Positions 43,426 to 50,752 of a stretch of 61,312 bases of DNA are shown in pieces. Under the pieces are notes generated by a model. That model did not search any database. It saw only the letters and a program-made list of their open reading frames with translations, and was not told where the DNA came from. Within the stretch, counting starts at the first letter, position 1. Each line of letters opens with the position of its first letter. The stretch comes from SZUA-186 sp039714155 (GTDB lineage Bacteria; Pseudomonadota; Gammaproteobacteria; UBA9214). The DNA is taken from the NCBI GenBank assembly GCA_039714155.1, contig JBDLJX010000005.1:1-61312 (forward strand), in the 5' to 3' direction. Made by a program: the position numbers and the translations under genes.

Positions 43426-43445
43426 GTAACTGATAATCATTATCA
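43426..43445. promoter_or_regulatory. Fur box
   Basis: The 19 bases at 43426-43444 match the Fur consensus GATAATGATAATCATTATC at 16 positions, with the core TGATAATCATTATCA an exact palindrome at 43431-43445. It is 25 bases before the first gene of the iron module, so this pair is likely repressed by iron-loaded Fur. Confidence 0.88.
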
Positions 43446-43469
43446 TTTGTCGCCCTCCCCGTTACCAGG

Positions 43470-44954
43470 ATGAAGCAGCAACTCAGGGCAATGAGCAGTA
43501 TGCAGATGACCACAGGCACCCGACAAATCGAGGACATCCCGATCCAGGTCACCCCGGCGGCCACGGCCCGGGGAGGCTGGCCACGGCTGGCGCACCGGAT
43601 CGAGGCATTTTTCGTGCGGCATCGCGACCGGCTGGTGTGGGTGCATGCCGGCATGTTCCTTGGTTTCCTCACCCTCCTGTTTCTGCCACTGTTTTTGCCG
43701 GAGGCGGCCGAGGAAGCCACCCCGCTGACCGATTTCACGGTGTTTGCCAACTTCGCGCTGTGGGGTATGTGGTTCCCGCTGGTCTTCCTGTCGGTGATCT
43801 TCACCGGTCGCAGCTGGTGCGGCCTGCTCTGTCCCATGGGCGCAGCCTCCGAATGGGCCAGCCGCAAGGGTCTGCGGCGTGCCATCCCGGCCTGGGTGCG
43901 CTGGGAAGGCACCCCGGTGGTGAGCTTTCTGTTGATCACCATTCTCGGCCAGACCGTCGGGGTGCGCGATCACCCGGAGGCCATTGCCGAAGTGTTCGGC
44001 GGTGTCCTGCTGGCAGCTATCCTGCTGGGTTTTTTCTACGGCCAGTACGGCAACCGGGCCTGGTGCCGGCATATGTGCCCCATTGGTTTATTGCTGGGGG
44101 TCTTTTCCCGGCTCGGCGCCGTGCAATTCTGGCCAAAGCGCAAACGTGCGGGCGGGGACCGCTACCGGCCAAAGGGCCTGTGCCCGACCATGATCGATAT
44201 CAATCACAAGGAAGAGTCGCGCCACTGTATTGAATGTTTCCGCTGCGTCCATCCGAAGGCCCGCGGCGGCCTGTTCCTGCGCCTGCGCCGGCCCGGGGAA
44301 GAAGTGGAGCGCATTCGTGACCATAATCCGAACCCCGCCGAGGTCTGGTTCCTGTTTCTCGGTGCCGGCGCTTCCCTCGGCGGTTTCCTGTGGCTGGTGC
44401 TGCCATGGTACAACGTGCTGCGCCAGCGGGTTGGCGAGTGGTTCATCAACCACGGTGCCTACTGGATCGGGGAGTCCGGCCCGTGGTGGCTGATGAGCGT
44501 TCACCCGGAGCGACGCGAGGTGTTCAACTGGCTGGACTTCCTGATGATCGTGGGCTTCATGCTGGCTGTCATGGCCGCGCTCACGACCGTACTGGCCCTC
44601 ACTACGTGGCTGGCGGCCTGGTTGGCGGGGCGCCTGGGCGGTGATCGCAACCAGCGCAAGCGCTTCGTGGAACTGGGCTACCAGTATGCCCCGATCGCCA
44701 TGGTCTCGCTGGTCATCGGCCTCGGCGGCGAGTTGTTCGAATCACTGCGTTACCTTGGGCTGGGCGAGACCGGCATTGGTACCGTCAAGGGGTTGCTGTT
44801 TCTGGTGAGCCTTGCCTGGAGCATCTGGCTGGGGGATCGCATCCTGTCCCGGCAGGGTCTGAGCAGCCGCCAGCGCTGGTTGCCGCTGCTCCCCGGTGTA
44901 GTTGGCAGTCTGGCCGTGGGTTTGGCGTGGTGGCCGGCAATTTTTGCTGGCTGA
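43470..44954 (+). CDS. Polytopic 4Fe-4S membrane protein, FtrD/NapH-like
   Basis: A protein of about 494 residues with roughly nine membrane helices and two iron-sulfur segments. The Cys groups are CGLLCPMGAASEW and CRHMCPIGLLLG in the membrane half (NapH/NosR-like), and CPTMID...HCIECFRCVHPKA in the loop. In FtrABCD-type iron importers the FtrD ferredoxin-like protein passes electrons for iron handling; the P19 gene follows directly. Several in-frame ATGs lie near the start (43470, 43491, 43500) and none has an ideal ribosome site. A Fur box lies upstream. The Ftr1 permease and cupredoxin genes that normally complete the system are not in this cluster. Confidence 0.8.
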   Translation: MKQQLRAMSSMQMTTGTRQIEDIPIQVTPAATARGGWPRLAHRIEAFFVRHRDRLVWVHAGMFLGFLTLLFLPLFLPEAAEEATPLTDFTVFANFALWGMWFPLVFLSVIFTGRSWCGLLCPMGAASEWASRKGLRRAIPAWVRWEGTPVVSFLLITILGQTVGVRDHPEAIAEVFGGVLLAAILLGFFYGQYGNRAWCRHMCPIGLLLGVFSRLGAVQFWPKRKRAGGDRYRPKGLCPTMIDINHKEESRHCIECFRCVHPKARGGLFLRLRRPGEEVERIRDHNPNPAEVWFLFLGAGASLGGFLWLVLPWYNVLRQRVGEWFINHGAYWIGESGPWWLMSVHPERREVFNWLDFLMIVGFMLAVMAALTTVLALTTWLAAWLAGRLGGDRNQRKRFVELGYQYAPIAMVSLVIGLGGELFESLRYLGLGETGIGTVKGLLFLVSLAWSIWLGDRILSRQGLSSRQRWLPLLPGVVGSLAVGLAWWPAIFAG

Positions 44955-44984
44955 ACGTAACTTCTGGCAATTGGAACTCTCGGC

Positions 44985-45518
44985 ATGAAACATTCACTGC
45001 TAACAAAAAGTAGCTTCGCTGTTCTGGCCCTGTTACTGGCCGCGACGGTCACGGCCGGCGATGTCGAGATTGGCACGGTGAACAGGAACGGCATGGAAGT
45101 CACCGCCGTCTACATCCAGCCGGTGACCATGGAGCCAATGATGGCCGGTATGGGGCAGGCAGCTGATATTCATCTGGAGGCCGACATCCATGCGCTCAAG
45201 GACAACCAGCACGGGTTCGGCGAAGGTGACTGGATTCCTTACCTGGATATTTCCATCACCATTACCAAGTATGGTGCGGACTGGTCGGTGACCGGTGCGC
45301 TGATGCCGATGATCGCCGCCGACGGGCCACACTATGCCGACAACATCAAGCTCGACGGCGCCGGCAAGTACCACCTGAGCTACCACATCAAGCCACCGGC
45401 CTACTCTGCCTTTCACCGCCACACGGACAAGGAGACCGGGGTCCCCGAATGGTGGGCGCCCTTCGACCTGGAATGGGATTTCACCTATGTGGGCGTGGGC
45501 AAAAAGGGCGGGTACTAA
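44985..45518 (+). CDS. P19/Tp34-family periplasmic iron-binding protein
   Basis: A 177-residue protein with a signal peptide (SFAVLALLLAATVTAG) and a beta-sandwich typical of P19/Tp34/FtrA proteins. Conserved metal-binding elements include Met and His residues in VTMEPMMAGMGQAADIHLEADIHA, HGFGEGDWIPYLDI and HRHTDKETGVPEWW. These proteins bind copper and iron and supply iron to Ftr1-type permeases. It lies 30 bases after the FtrD-like gene, in the same Fur-controlled unit. Confidence 0.9.
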   Translation: MKHSLLTKSSFAVLALLLAATVTAGDVEIGTVNRNGMEVTAVYIQPVTMEPMMAGMGQAADIHLEADIHALKDNQHGFGEGDWIPYLDISITITKYGADWSVTGALMPMIAADGPHYADNIKLDGAGKYHLSYHIKPPAYSAFHRHTDKETGVPEWWAPFDLEWDFTYVGVGKKGGY

Positions 45519-45540
45519 ATCGCGTTAAAGGGGGCGCCCG

Positions 45541-47040
45541 TTAGCCCGCGCGGTCCAGTTTCCGGTAGTTGATCGCTTCTGTCAGGTGGTGGGTATCAAT
45601 ATGGTCTGCGTCATCGATATCCGCAATGGTACGGGCAACCTTCAGAATGCGATGCCAGGCGCGTGCTGACAGTTGCAGTTTCTCCATGGCCTGTTGCAGC
45701 AATCCGCGATCGGCCTTTTTCAGGTGACAGACTGTGTCCAGACGGGCGTTGCCGAGCCGGCTGTTGATCGTTCCTGTGCGTGATGTCTGGACAAGGCGGG
45801 CGCGGCTTACCCGTTCACGGACAACGGCACTGGTTTCCCCCGCTGGGCCATCGAGTTCATTGAATGACAGTCGAGGCACCTCGATGTGCATGTCGATGCG
45901 GTCCAGCAGTGGCCCCGAGATTTTCTGCCGGTAGCGTTCCACCTGGTCGGCCGTGCAGCGACACCTTCCAGAGGTGTCGCCCAGGTAACCACAGGGACAG
46001 GGGTTCATGGCGGCAACCAGCTGGAAGCGGGCCGGGTATTCCGCCTGGCGCGCGGCGCGCGAGATAACGATGCGACCGTTCTCCAGCGGCTCGCGCAACA
46101 CCTCCAGCACCTTGCGATCAAATTCCGGCAGTTCATCCAGGAACAGCACGCCGTGGTGTGCCAGCGAGACCTCGCCCGGGCGCGGATTCGAGCCGCCGCC
46201 GACCAGTGCCACGCCGGAGGCTGTATGGTGCGGTGCGCGAAACGGCCGTTGTCGCCAGCGGGCGGGATCGACCGGTGAGCCACAGACGGAACGAATCGCG
46301 GCCACTTCCAGTGCTTCGGTCTCTCCCAGTTCCGGCAGAATACCGGGCAGGCGGCTGGCCAGCAGTGTTTTACCGGTACCGGGCGGACCGATCATTAACA
46401 GGGAATGGCCACCGGCGGCGGCGATTTCCAGGGCACGACGTGCCTGCATTTGTCCGCGGACATCGGCAAGGTCGGGGTAGCTGGCAGTAATACTTGCAGC
46501 CTGATCGGCTGTTGCCGGGTCGAGTTGCAGTGAGCCGGTCAGGTGGCCGGTGATATCCAGCAGGTGCCGGCCGGCCAGTACCTCGGCATTGCCGACCAGC
46601 GTTGCCTCGCCGGCATTATCGACGGGCACAACGGTGACGCGTTTTGCGCCGTGGGTTTTCACTGTCATGGGCAGGATGCCATGCACACCGCGCAATTCAC
46701 CCGACAGCGCCAGCTCACCGGCAAATTCATAGCCTGACAGGTGCTGTCCGGGTATCTGTCCGGAAGCGGCCAGGATGCCGAGCGCAATCGGCAGGTCGAA
46801 ACGGCCACCATCCTTGGGCAGGTCGGCGGGCGCCAGGTTGATGGTGATGCGGCGTGCCGGGAATTCGAAGCGCGAATTCAGTATTGCGCTGCGGACACGG
46901 TCCTTGCTTTCCTTTACCGCGGTTTCCGGCAGGCCAACGATCGACAGGCGCGGCAGGCCGTTGGAGAGATGCACCTCGACCGTGACCGGCGGTGCGTCCA
47001 TGCCACATTGTGCACGCGAGTAGACAATGGCAAGTGACAT
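45541..47040 (-). CDS. comM: ComM/YifB family AAA+ helicase (magnesium chelatase-like)
   Basis: A 499-residue protein. The N-terminal ChlI-like domain (SLAIVYSRAQCGMDAPPVTVE...GLPETAVKESKDRV) precedes the AAA+ core with Walker A IGPPGTGKTLLASR, Walker B GVLFLDELPEF, and the C-terminal lid (MNPCPCGYLGDTSGRCRCT). ComM is a hexameric branch-migration helicase that extends heteroduplex DNA in natural transformation; in non-competent bacteria its role is less clear. Located downstream of ubiK on the same strand. Confidence 0.93.
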   Translation of the reverse strand: MSLAIVYSRAQCGMDAPPVTVEVHLSNGLPRLSIVGLPETAVKESKDRVRSAILNSRFEFPARRITINLAPADLPKDGGRFDLPIALGILAASGQIPGQHLSGYEFAGELALSGELRGVHGILPMTVKTHGAKRVTVVPVDNAGEATLVGNAEVLAGRHLLDITGHLTGSLQLDPATADQAASITASYPDLADVRGQMQARRALEIAAAGGHSLLMIGPPGTGKTLLASRLPGILPELGETEALEVAAIRSVCGSPVDPARWRQRPFRAPHHTASGVALVGGGSNPRPGEVSLAHHGVLFLDELPEFDRKVLEVLREPLENGRIVISRAARQAEYPARFQLVAAMNPCPCGYLGDTSGRCRCTADQVERYRQKISGPLLDRIDMHIEVPRLSFNELDGPAGETSAVVRERVSRARLVQTSRTGTINSRLGNARLDTVCHLKKADRGLLQQAMEKLQLSARAWHRILKVARTIADIDDADHIDTHHLTEAINYRKLDRAG

Positions 47041-47144
47041 GCATTCATCCTTGAAGCGCCGGGTTCACAAACAGGTCGATGATAGTGACTTGCATGCCGG
47101 TATTGCATGCGAAATATCGGATGCAACCATAGGAGCAGGGAGAG

Positions 47145-47227
47145 GTAGCCCGGATAAAGTGAAACGGTACCCGGGGTGTTGAGCTTGATGTCCTGTCCCG
47201 GATTTCGCTCTGCCGCGTTCGGACTAC
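47145..47227. repeat. REP-like element (TAGCCCGGAT family), long composite copy
   Basis: It begins GTAGCCCGGATAAAGTGAAACG and ends with a related inverted part (CCCGGATTTCGCT...GTTCGGACTAC). Copies of the same unit are at 3925-3955 and 55505-55536. It lies between comM and ubiK. Confidence 0.6.
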
Positions 47228-47245
47228 CTGTTTCTGTTTGCCTCG

Positions 47246-47488
47246 TTATTGTTTTTTTTCGAGTTCGGCAATGGCCTGTTCCAGTGCCTCGAGTTTCTCG
47301 CGGCTGCGGGCCAGTACCTTCGTTTGTACATCAAATTCCTCGCGGGTGACCAGGTCGAGTCGGGCAAGGGCATTCTGCAGGACCGTGCGGAAGTTCTTTT
47401 CGATGTCCTGCTGTGCGGCGCGCAGGTTGGCGGGTACGGCATCAGACAGGCGCCGGGCGAGATCGTCGATGAGCTTGGGATCAATCAT
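47246..47488 (-). CDS. ubiK: Ubiquinone biosynthesis accessory factor UbiK (YqiC family)
   Basis: An 80-residue protein: MIDPKLIDDLARRLSDAVPAN, then a long amphipathic helix EFDVQTKVLARSREKLEALEQ. This is the BMFP/YqiC fold: an amphipathic region plus coiled coil that trimerises and assists aerobic ubiquinone synthesis (UbiK-UbiJ). The ATG at 47488 gives the family N-terminus; open codons further upstream are the promoter region of the next gene. ComM follows on the same strand. Confidence 0.92.
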   Translation of the reverse strand: MIDPKLIDDLARRLSDAVPANLRAAQQDIEKNFRTVLQNALARLDLVTREEFDVQTKVLARSREKLEALEQAIAELEKKQ

Positions 47489-47540
47489 GGAACCACCATA
47501 GAACAACGTGTCCGGCGCTGTCCAGCCATACAGCCATAAC

Positions 47541-47589
47541 GCACTATTATAGTGCGCACACCAAATAACTGCGCACTGTTGTTGTGCGC
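47541..47589. promoter_or_regulatory. Tandem NtrC-type enhancer sites upstream of the porin-glnK-amtB operon
   Basis: Two GCAC-N7-GTGC palindromes: GCACTATTATAGTGC at 47541-47555, and GCGCACTGTTGTTGTGCGC at 47571-47589. Their centres are 32 bases apart, three helical turns, as in NtrC enhancers. They lie about 75-110 bases before a sigma-54 promoter. Confidence 0.82.
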
Positions 47590-47650
47590 GTACTTGGCTG
47601 CATTTTCTGTCGTCACACACAACTATCTGTATTAATAAATAAAAATAAAA

Positions 47651-47666
47651 TGGCACAGTAGTTGCT
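47651..47666 (+). promoter_or_regulatory. Sigma-54 promoter for the porin-glnK-amtB operon
   Basis: TGGCACAGTAGTTGCT matches the -24/-12 consensus TGGCAC-N5-TTGC exactly at the key positions. It lies 79 bases before the porin ATG. Combined with the two enhancer sites it indicates NtrC-dependent expression. Confidence 0.88.
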
Positions 47667-47744
47667 TGGAAGGGGATGTAATGCAATGACACGGTAATTT
47701 TTTGCAACAAACAATTTTTATCCAACTGTTAAGGGGTAATTGAA

Positions 47745-48422
47745 ATGACGACTTTACGTAAAACACTACTCGCGACCGCCTTGATGGGCGCAACTGCGGC
47801 GGCTCACGCCGAACTGTTGTTCAATGTTGCTGCCGCCAGTAACTACTACTTCCGCGGTGTTTCCCAGACCAGTGATGACGCGGCCGTTTCCGGCGGTGTT
47901 GACTGGGGACATGATTCCGGTTTCTACATCGGCACCTGGATGTCGAACGTCGAATTTGCTTCTGCCGAGGTGGATGTCTACGGCGGTTTCGGCAGCGAAC
48001 TGGACAACGGCCTCGGTTATGACGTCGGTGCGCTGTACTACTACTACCCGGATGGTGGCAACATCGATTACGCCGAGGTCTATGGCAACCTGAGCTTTGG
48101 CATGTTCAGCGGCGGTATTGCCTACACCGTTTATGGTGAAGTTGATGGTGATGGTCCCTTCGATTCCGGCGATATCTACTACAACGCTGCTGTCGATCTG
48201 CCGTTTGATCTCGGTGAAGGTGTCGGTCTTGGTATCTTTGCTGGTTATTACACCTTCGACGACAGTGACACTGATTCCTATGGCCACTGGGGTGTTTCGC
48301 TGTCGAAGGATGCCGGTGACTGGGGTAGTGTCAGCGTTAACTACGAGCAGACCAACGAAGATGACACTGTCTCTTTTGACGACAGCGCCAAGTTCTGGTT
48401 TGGCTGGAGCAAGGAATTCTAG
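47745..48422 (+). CDS. TorF family outer-membrane porin-like protein
   Basis: A 225-residue protein with a signal peptide (KTLLATALMGATAAAHA) and a beta-strand-rich body full of alternating aromatic and Gly/Asp residues (GVDWGHDSGFYIGTWMSNVEF, FDSGDIYYNAAVDLPFDL), ending in Phe (FGWSKEF), as outer-membrane barrels do. It matches the TorF/Gcw_chp family. It heads an operon with glnK and amtB, so it probably admits a nitrogenous solute (ammonium, urea or nitrate) under nitrogen limitation. Substrate is inferred only from context. Confidence 0.85.
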   Translation: MTTLRKTLLATALMGATAAAHAELLFNVAAASNYYFRGVSQTSDDAAVSGGVDWGHDSGFYIGTWMSNVEFASAEVDVYGGFGSELDNGLGYDVGALYYYYPDGGNIDYAEVYGNLSFGMFSGGIAYTVYGEVDGDGPFDSGDIYYNAAVDLPFDLGEGVGLGIFAGYYTFDDSDTDSYGHWGVSLSKDAGDWGSVSVNYEQTNEDDTVSFDDSAKFWFGWSKEF

Positions 48423-48451
48423 GGCAGTTTCCGGAACCTTGTGACATATGT

Positions 48452-48473
48452 GGCCCGCCCGCCAGGGCGGGCC
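48452..48473. other. Intercistronic GC-rich hairpin between porin and glnK
   Basis: A perfect 9-bp stem (GGCCCGCCC with GGGCGGGCC) with a GCCA loop. There is no T-run after it, so it is more likely an mRNA stability or partial attenuation element than a terminator. It could set the large excess of porin over glnK-amtB transcripts. Confidence 0.6.
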
Positions 48474-48492
48474 TGATTTCAGGAGAAACGAT

Positions 48493-48831
48493 ATGAAGTT
48501 AGTAACCGCAATCATCAAGCCGTTCAAGCTCGATGATGTCCGTGAGGCTCTCTCGGAGATTGGTGTGCAGGGTATTACCGTCACCGAGGTGAAGGGATTC
48601 GGGCGTCAGAAAGGTCATACCGAGCTTTATCGTGGCGCGGAATATGTGGTGGATTTTTTGCCCAAGGTAAAGATCGAGGCCGCGGTCGCGGCGGACATGA
48701 CCGACAAGGTTATCGAGGCCATTTCCAGGGCCGCCAACACCGGAAAAATCGGTGACGGCAAGATCTTTGTTTCGAGTCTGGAGCAAACCGTTCGCATTCG
48801 TACCGGCGAGACCGGCCCGGAAGCGCTGTAA
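48493..48831 (+). CDS. glnK: Nitrogen regulatory protein P-II (first copy)
   Basis: A 112-residue PII signal protein. The T-loop segment GHTELYRGAEYVVDFLP has Tyr46 and the uridylylated Tyr51, and the C-terminus has GKIGDGKIFV. It binds 2-oxoglutarate and ATP/ADP and blocks AmtB when nitrogen is sufficient. It lies directly before amtB, as is near universal. The NtrC-type promoter upstream of the porin covers this gene too. A second, highly similar PII is at 50381-50719. Confidence 0.96.
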   Translation: MKLVTAIIKPFKLDDVREALSEIGVQGITVTEVKGFGRQKGHTELYRGAEYVVDFLPKVKIEAAVAADMTDKVIEAISRAANTGKIGDGKIFVSSLEQTVRIRTGETGPEAL

Positions 48832-48876
48832 TTATTTTAATGGTCGTAACACAAACATGTTACGGAGGAATTTAAT

Positions 48877-50142
48877 GTGGAAGCGATAACTGAACTGAGT
48901 TACGCGCTGGATACCTTCTATTTTCTGGTAACCGGTGCGCTCGTTATGTGGATGGCCGCGGGCTTTGCCATGCTCGAGGCCGGAATGGTGCGTGCGAAAA
49001 ACACCGCCGAAATCCTGACCAAGAATATTTCCCTGTTTGCCGTGGCTTGCATTATGTACATGCTGATGGGTTATGGAATCATGTACCCGGGTGATGCAGC
49101 GGTAAGTTCATGGTGGCCGGGTATCAATGGCCTGCTGGGCAAGGCGGACAACACGGCGGCGGAAGTGCTGGCCAGCGGAGGGGATACCTATTACTCCAAT
49201 TTATCCGACTTCTTCTTCCAGGTGGTGTTCGTGGCAACCGCCATGTCGATTGTCTCCGGTGCTATCGCCGAACGCATGAAGCTGTGGGCATTCCTGTTGT
49301 TTGCGGTCGTGATGACCGGCTTTATCTACCCGATGCAGGGTTACTGGAAGTGGGGCGGTGGCGGTCTTGATGCCCTGGGCTTCCTGGACTTTGCCGGTTC
49401 CGGCGTCGTGCATCTGTGCGGTGCAACGGCTGCGTTTGCCGGTGTGCTCCTGCTTGGCGCTCGCAAGGGCAAGTATCGCGCCGACGGCTCCATCAACCCG
49501 ATCCCGGGCGCCAACATGCCGCTGGCAACACTCGGTACCTTCATCCTGTGGCTGGGCTGGTTCGGTTTCAACGGCGGTTCCGAGCTGAAGATCTCCGATG
49601 TCGGTGAAGCCAATGCCGTGGCGCTGGTGTTTGTGAATACCAACATGGCTGCTGCCGGTGGCGTGATTGCTGCGATGATGGTGGCCCGCCTGCTGTTCGG
49701 CAAGACGGATCTCACTATGGCGCTCAACGGTGCGCTGGCCGGCCTGGTTGCCATTACCGCCGAGCCGCTGTTCCCGTCGCCGCTGCTGGCGACGATTATC
49801 GGTGCCGTCGGTGGTGCCATTGTGGTGTTCTCGATTCTTGGACTTGATCGTCTGAAGATCGATGACCCGGTCGGTGCGATTTCCGTTCACGGTGTAGTTG
49901 GCATGTGGGGCCTGATCGCGGTCACCCTGTCGAACCCCGATGCGACCATTGCGGCGCAGCTGACCGGCCTCGGTGTGATCTTTGCCTGGACCTTTGTTGC
50001 CAGCCTGATTGTCTGGGGCATCCTCAAGATGGTCATAGGTATCCGTGTTAGTGAGGAGGAGGAGTACGATGGCGTTGACCTCGCGGAGTGTGGCCTCGAG
50101 GCCTATCCCGAGTTTGTTGGCTCCCAGGGTTCCGGAAAATAA
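48877..50142 (+). CDS. amtB: Ammonium transporter AmtB (first copy)
   Basis: A 421-residue, eleven-helix Amt channel. Conserved pore residues are visible: twin histidines in DFAGSGVVHLCGATAA and GAISVHGVVGMWG, and the signature DFAGS region. The GTG start at 48877 has ACGGAGGA eight bases upstream; an overlapping ATG is in another frame and stops at once. No cleavable signal peptide is obvious, as the first helix begins at once (ALDTFYFLVTGALVMWMAAG). It is regulated by the adjacent GlnK. Confidence 0.95.
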   Translation: MEAITELSYALDTFYFLVTGALVMWMAAGFAMLEAGMVRAKNTAEILTKNISLFAVACIMYMLMGYGIMYPGDAAVSSWWPGINGLLGKADNTAAEVLASGGDTYYSNLSDFFFQVVFVATAMSIVSGAIAERMKLWAFLLFAVVMTGFIYPMQGYWKWGGGGLDALGFLDFAGSGVVHLCGATAAFAGVLLLGARKGKYRADGSINPIPGANMPLATLGTFILWLGWFGFNGGSELKISDVGEANAVALVFVNTNMAAAGGVIAAMMVARLLFGKTDLTMALNGALAGLVAITAEPLFPSPLLATIIGAVGGAIVVFSILGLDRLKIDDPVGAISVHGVVGMWGLIAVTLSNPDATIAAQLTGLGVIFAWTFVASLIVWGILKMVIGIRVSEEEEYDGVDLAECGLEAYPEFVGSQGSGK

Positions 50143-50174
50143 CGATAATTCTACTGTCATTGCACACATTCCCC

Positions 50175-50201
50175 ACGGGCGCTTCGGCGCCCGTTTTTTT
50201 T
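50175..50201 (+). terminator. Rho-independent terminator after the first amtB
   Basis: ACGGGCGC-TTCG-GCGCCCGT stem followed by eight Ts ending at 50201. It ends the porin-glnK-amtB transcript. An identical core stem occurs at 52168 after the second amtB. Confidence 0.93.
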
Positions 50202-50204
50202 GCC

Positions 50205-50320
50205 TACAGGGAAGGTCGCTCCGGGCATCCTGCCCTCTCGCGACACTCGTACATCCTTGTACATCGTAGGTAGATCGCGGGAGACAGGGATGTCGGGAGC
50301 GATCTCTCGGCCCACCATTC
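50205..50320. repeat. Dispersed repeat (CGCTCCGGGC...TACATCCTTGTACATCG family), copy 1
   Basis: The block GGTCGCTCCGGGCATCCTGC...CTCGCGACACTCGTACATCC closely matches 52076-52165 (CCGCTCCGGGCTTCCTGC...CTCGCGGCACTTGTACATCC). The element contains a large imperfect palindrome whose right arm has AGACAGGGATGTCGGGAGCG. The two copies bracket the second PII-amtB pair. Confidence 0.7.
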
Positions 50321-50380
50321 CGGTGCGTCCTCTGGTATCATCCCCATCGCAATCGGGAGACCGTCAACCGGAGGAAAACA

Positions 50381-50719
50381 ATGAAACTCGTAACGGCAAT
50401 CATCAAGCCATTCAAACTGGACAATGTCCGCCAGGCCCTGTCCGAGATCGGGGTGCAGGGCATGACTGTGACCGAGGTGAAAGGCTTCGGGCGCCAGAAA
50501 GGTCACACCGAACTCTACCGCGGCGCAGAATACGTGGTGGATTTCCTGCCCAAGGTAAAACTCGAAATCGGCATTGACGACGACAAGGTCGACGCAGTGA
50601 TCGATGCGATCAGCTCTGCTGCCAATACCGGCAAGATCGGTGACGGCAAGATTTTCGTTGCCAACCTCGAGCAGACCATTCGCATCCGTACCGGCGAGAC
50701 CGGCCCGGAAGCACTCTAA
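50381..50719 (+). CDS. glnB: Nitrogen regulatory protein P-II (second copy)
   Basis: A 112-residue PII protein, mostly identical to the product at 48493, including the T-loop GHTELYRGAEYVVDFLP and the C-terminal NTGKIGDGKIF. Differences cluster around residues 61-77 (LEIGIDDDKVDAVIDAI). A good ribosome site (GGAGG) precedes the ATG. No sigma-54 promoter is visible in front of it, and a terminator separates it from the first operon, so it is probably transcribed independently. Whether it acts as GlnB or as a second GlnK cannot be told; its amtB neighbour favours GlnK. Confidence 0.94.
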   Translation: MKLVTAIIKPFKLDNVRQALSEIGVQGMTVTEVKGFGRQKGHTELYRGAEYVVDFLPKVKLEIGIDDDKVDAVIDAISSAANTGKIGDGKIFVANLEQTIRIRTGETGPEAL

Positions 50720-50752
50720 CTGTATATAAAGTTAACTGTGGGGAGAGAGCCA

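Noticed and set aside
47489..47725. 79-residue N-terminal extension of UbiK
   Set aside because: It would cover the NtrC sites and sigma-54 promoter of the divergent operon; family similarity begins at the ATG at 47488.
49201..50169. A 322-codon open frame opposite amtB
   Set aside because: Antisense of a conserved transporter; Gln/His/Arg-rich low-complexity translation with no domain. The similar frame at 51233-52141 opposite the second amtB is rejected for the same reason.
50143..50380. Sigma-54 promoter for the second glnB-amtB pair
   Set aside because: I found no TGGCAC-N5-TTGC match in this gap on the plus strand, unlike in front of the first operon.
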